The notes beneath the pieces were generated by a model, which was not told where the DNA came from, made no database searches, and saw only the letters and a program-made list of their open reading frames with translations. Shown one piece after another: positions 5,213 to 6,291 of a DNA stretch of 6,291 nt. Position numbers and translations under genes: made by a program. Origin of the DNA: Bacillota bacterium (GTDB lineage: Bacteria; Bacillota; Clostridia; Peptostreptococcales; Anaerovoracaceae); the NCBI GenBank assembly GCA_022793975.1, contig JAAWDW010000009.1, positions 1 to 6,291 on the forward strand, written 5' to 3'. The first letter of the stretch is position 1. Each line of letters begins with the position of its first letter.

Positions 5213-6291
5213 ATGGTAAGACGAATTTATGTAGAAAAAAAAGAAGGTTTTAATATCGAAGCGAAAGGAATTTTGAACGATATAAGAGAGAATCTTCACA
5301 TATCGAGCGTTGATGATGTGCGCGTTATCAACAGATATGACGTAGAAGGCATATCTGACGATACATATGAAAAAGCAAGATGCGCAGTATTTGCAGAACC
5401 GGCCGTGGATATAGTGTGCGACGAAGAGTTGCCAGACGGACCGGTATCTGTTTTTTTTGCGACGGAGTTTTTGCCGGGTCAGTATGATCAGAGAGCGGAT
5501 TCGGCGGCGCAGTGCATTAAACTTATAGATCCTAGTGCAGAAGCAACTGTTAAGTTTGCCAGAGTTATAGCTCTTGTGGGTGATGTAAAAGAAAGCGAAA
5601 TTACCGCTATAAAAAACTACATCGTAAACCCGGTGGATTCGCGTGAAGCATCGCTTGAAAAGCCGGATACGCTTGCTATGGATATGCCTGCACCGGCGCC
5701 TGTCGCTGAGGTGGCGGGTTTCTGCGATATGACAGATGATGAGGCCGATTTGTACAGAAAAGAAATGGGCTTTGCTATGAGTAGAGAAGATATTCTTTTT
5801 GTAAGAGAGCATTTTAAAAATGACGAGAAAAGGAACCCGACGGTTACTGAACTTAAAGTAATAGATACATATTGGTCCGATCATTGCCGCCATACGACAT
5901 TTAATACCAAGATTACTGATGTGACGTTTGAAGACGGACCTTACGGCGATATTGTGAAAGAGGCTTTTGATGAATATCTTGAAATGCGCCGCGACGTATA
6001 CGGCGGACGCGAGAGCGAAAAAGACATATGCCTTATGGATCTTGCATCAATAGGTGCTAAATATATGAAGAAGCACGGTCTTCTCGATGACCTTGACGAG
6101 TCTGAAGAAATAAATGCCTGCAGCATTAAAGTGACTGCTGATGTTGATGGCAATGCTGAGGACTGGATAGTGATGTTTAAAAACGAAACGCATAATCATC
6201 CGACGGAAATAGAGCCTTTCGGCGGAGCGGCTACTTGCCTGGGAGGAGCCATAAGGGATCCTCTTTCGGGCAGATCATATGTATATCAGGC
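5213..6291 (+). CDS. purL: Phosphoribosylformylglycinamidine synthase, long form, 5' part
   Basis: The ATP- and glutamine-dependent enzyme that turns FGAR into FGAM, the fourth step of de novo purine synthesis, in the cytoplasm. Only the first 359 codons and two further bases are in the window; the frame is open to the edge. Long-form PurL is usually about 1,200-1,300 residues and carries its own C-terminal glutaminase domain, which lies outside. Visible parts are the N-terminal PurS-like domain (about 1-150), a variable Ala/Pro-rich stretch (about 155-170), the linker domain with SDHCRHTTF (222-230; H224 and H227 conserved) and the start of the first synthase domain with KNETHNHPTEIEPFGG (323-338). 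The separation of these motifs and the SDHCRH form point to the long, fused enzyme rather than the short PurL that works with PurS and PurQ. AAAGG (5201-5205) lies seven bases before the ATG. It has its own promoter. Confidence 0.95.
   Translation, partial: MVRRIYVEKKEGFNIEAKGILNDIRENLHISSVDDVRVINRYDVEGISDDTYEKARCAVFAEPAVDIVCDEELPDGPVSVFFATEFLPGQYDQRADSAAQCIKLIDPSAEATVKFARVIALVGDVKESEITAIKNYIVNPVDSREASLEKPDTLAMDMPAPAPVAEVAGFCDMTDDEADLYRKEMGFAMSREDILFVREHFKNDEKRNPTVTELKVIDTYWSDHCRHTTFNTKITDVTFEDGPYGDIVKEAFDEYLEMRRDVYGGRESEKDICLMDLASIGAKYMKKHGLLDDLDESEEINACSIKVTADVDGNAEDWIVMFKNETHNHPTEIEPFGGAATCLGGAIRDPLSGRSYVYQ

Noticed and set aside
5183..5893. A 236-codon minus-strand open frame opposite purL
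   Set aside because: The + strand frame carries unmistakable PurL motifs and a good ribosome site; the antisense frame is a Phe/Tyr/Arg-rich shadow.

Overview
The window reads as ordinary chromosome from a low-to-moderate GC Gram-positive anaerobe, most likely a member of Clostridia. The basis is strong purine-rich Shine-Dalgarno sites (GGAGG, GAGGAG, AAGGA, AAAGG), heavy use of ATA for Ile and AGA for Arg, AT-rich intergenic regions with TATAAT boxes (several of the extended TGn type), and family types common in that class: a three-domain Xaa-Pro aminopeptidase and a long-form PurL. The assignment is an inference from style and family content, not from a marker gene. All four convincing genes lie on the + strand, and each has its own promoter and hairpin signals, so this looks like a run of single-gene transcription units rather than an operon.

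Layout: (1) 1-64, tail of an upstream unit, ending in a long hairpin terminator. (2) 149-1991, an extended -10 promoter, a GGAGG site and a complete 597-residue M24B aminopeptidase P. (3) 1992-2260, AT-rich gap with a hairpin plus T-run and an all-A/T palindrome. (4) 2261-2597, a 95-residue acidic, Asn/Gly-rich lipoprotein with its own terminator. (5) 2549-2955, a 407-base region that is mostly regulatory. It holds one doubtful 30-codon ORF, two good promoters for the next gene, and three copies of GGTRTAATA in +/-/+ orientation, two of which form a 15-bp inverted repeat around the second promoter. (6) 2956-5043, a complete RNase R-type exoribonuclease of 695 residues that lacks the usual N-terminal helix-turn-helix and carries a strongly basic tail there instead. 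(7) 5044-5212, a hairpin overlapping an extended -10 promoter, with PurBox-like sites. (8) 5213 to the window end, the first 359 codons of purL, running off the edge.

The genes do not form one pathway: peptide catabolism, a surface lipoprotein, RNA decay and de novo purine synthesis. I see no mobile element, CRISPR array, tRNA/rRNA gene, defence system or new multi-gene system. The parts most worth a second look are non-coding: the repeated promoter cores and hairpin in front of rnr, and the possible purine-repressor sites around the purL promoter.
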